Shown here piece by piece: positions 11,520-12,185 of a DNA stretch of 12,185 nt. Origin of the DNA: Chloroflexota bacterium (GTDB taxonomy: Bacteria; Chloroflexota; Anaerolineae; Caldilineales; Caldilineaceae); contig QEUY01000030.1 in assembly GCA_003577365.1 (NCBI GenBank), positions 1-12,185 on the forward strand, in the 5' to 3' direction. Both the position numbers and the translations under genes were made by a program. Each line of letters opens with the position of its first letter. The first letter of the stretch is position 1. The notes under the pieces were generated by a model that was not told the DNA's origin, ran no database searches, and saw nothing but the letters and a program-made list of their open reading frames with translations.

Positions 11520-12185
11520 ATGGAGCAGCAGGATATAGAAACGCAGGCGATCAAGCAGGAGATGGGTAGGCCCACACGGCGTTGGGGGGCTGGCGCGCTT
11601 GTGGGGTTGGCGATCAGCCTGGCGCTGGCCGCGTGTACGCCGGTCGCGCCGCCGGTCGCGCTGGATGTGGCCGCGGAGGCCGCGCCGCCGGCCGTGACCG
11701 CAGCCCCTACCGAAGCCGCCGCGCCTGAGGCCGCTGTGCCTGAAGCCGCACCCGACGCGGACGCGGCGGACAGCTTGGCGGTGCGGCCCGTCGCCGTGCC
11801 TTGGGTTCCGCCGCCGGATTATCTGACCTCCGACACGCCGACCGACGCCGAGATACGCGCCCAACTGATCGCGACCCGGCAGGACCTCTGCCAAGACCTG
11901 GAGCTTGCGTCGAGCATTATCCTCAACGTGGGCATCCTCAGTGAGTTTCCCGGCAAAATTCAAGCCGCCGCCGGGATGGGGATCACGGCGCTGGAGAATG
12001 AACTACAGGTCTGCAGCCCGTCGGACGACGCCGACGATGCCGCCAAAAGCACCGCTCAACTGATCAACGAAGTACATAAAGCCGAGTGGCTGGCGAAGCT
12101 GCATCTGACCGCCATGGAGAGCGCCACCATGGAGCGCCCGCGCATGCGCCCTGTCAACGCCGACGGCTCGTTCGCCGCCTTCCTG
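11520..12185 (+). CDS. Putative lipoprotein, 3' end cut by the window edge
   Basis: The frame is open for 222 codons from the ATG to the last base, with no stop, so the gene continues beyond the window. A Gln/Glu-rich n-region, a basic patch (RPTRRW) and a hydrophobic stretch end in the lipobox LAAC, making Cys39 the lipidated residue. Residues 40-90 form a low-complexity Ala/Pro/Glu/Val linker, as in many exported surface lipoproteins. The part after it (DYLTSDTPTDAEIRAQLIATRQDLCQD, then SIILNVGILSEFPGKIQAAAGMG and ENELQVC) is helical with two cysteines, and I do not recognise it. The AVRPVAVPWVPPPDY segment joins linker to domain. A long opposite-strand frame (11217-11963) overlaps it and is judged a shadow. 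Confidence 0.85.
   Translation, partial: MEQQDIETQAIKQEMGRPTRRWGAGALVGLAISLALAACTPVAPPVALDVAAEAAPPAVTAAPTEAAAPEAAVPEAAPDADAADSLAVRPVAVPWVPPPDYLTSDTPTDAEIRAQLIATRQDLCQDLELASSIILNVGILSEFPGKIQAAAGMGITALENELQVCSPSDDADDAAKSTAQLINEVHKAEWLAKLHLTAMESATMERPRMRPVNADGSFAAFL

Noticed and set aside
11217..11963. 248-codon minus-strand frame across the intergenic region and right-edge lipoprotein
   Set aside because: It overlaps a gene with a strong ribosome binding site and a perfect lipobox. Its product is Arg/Gly/His-rich without a known domain.

Overview
The window is GC-rich chromosomal DNA from a bacterium. Lipoproteins with Ala/Pro/Thr-rich linkers, a Vpr-like secreted subtilase, a lone Flp-type prepilin next to comF, and a CHRD protein together suggest a free-living heterotroph, possibly of the Chloroflexota. 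That placement is an inference from gene style, not a proven one. I see no rRNA, tRNA, CRISPR array, transposase or phage gene.

Left third (44-4431, minus strand). Four genes read leftwards in close order: a secreted endonuclease/exonuclease/phosphatase-fold nuclease (2214-4358), a purine-type phosphoribosyltransferase (1638-2144), endonuclease III (nth, 904-1602) and a lipoprotein (44-925). The gaps are 69 bp, 35 bp and an overlap. A strong sigma70-type promoter (TTGACC, 17 bp, TACAAT; 4403-4431) lies 44 bp before the first start codon, so this is probably one operon. Nuclease plus phosphoribosyltransferase suggests breakdown of external nucleic acid and base salvage.

Middle (4638-8434, plus strand). 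A divergent promoter and a 9-bp tandem repeat precede an unrecognised 236-residue protein with a strong ribosome binding site. A large secreted Vpr-like S8 protease of 964 residues follows.

Right of the protease (8441-9324, minus strand). A coiled-coil protein with a C-terminal zinc ribbon (CdsZ/FlgZ family) converges on the protease with 6 bp between them. Its start is set by GGAGG and GTG, and its promoter (TGGACA, 16 bp, TATACT) overlaps a 15-bp tandem repeat. A possible Cys-rich leader ORF lies between promoter and gene.

Right third (9464-12185, plus strand). A 14-bp tandem repeat array precedes a 52-residue Flp-type prepilin, which is followed 9 bp later by comF. Next come a CHRD-domain secreted protein with its own extended -10 promoter, a 481-bp intergenic region packed with hairpins, and a lipoprotein gene that runs off the right edge.

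The recurring theme is the cell surface: secreted nuclease, secreted protease, two lipoproteins, a pilin and a CHRD protein, alongside DNA handling (Nth, ComF). The least explained element is the hairpin series at 11087-11278.
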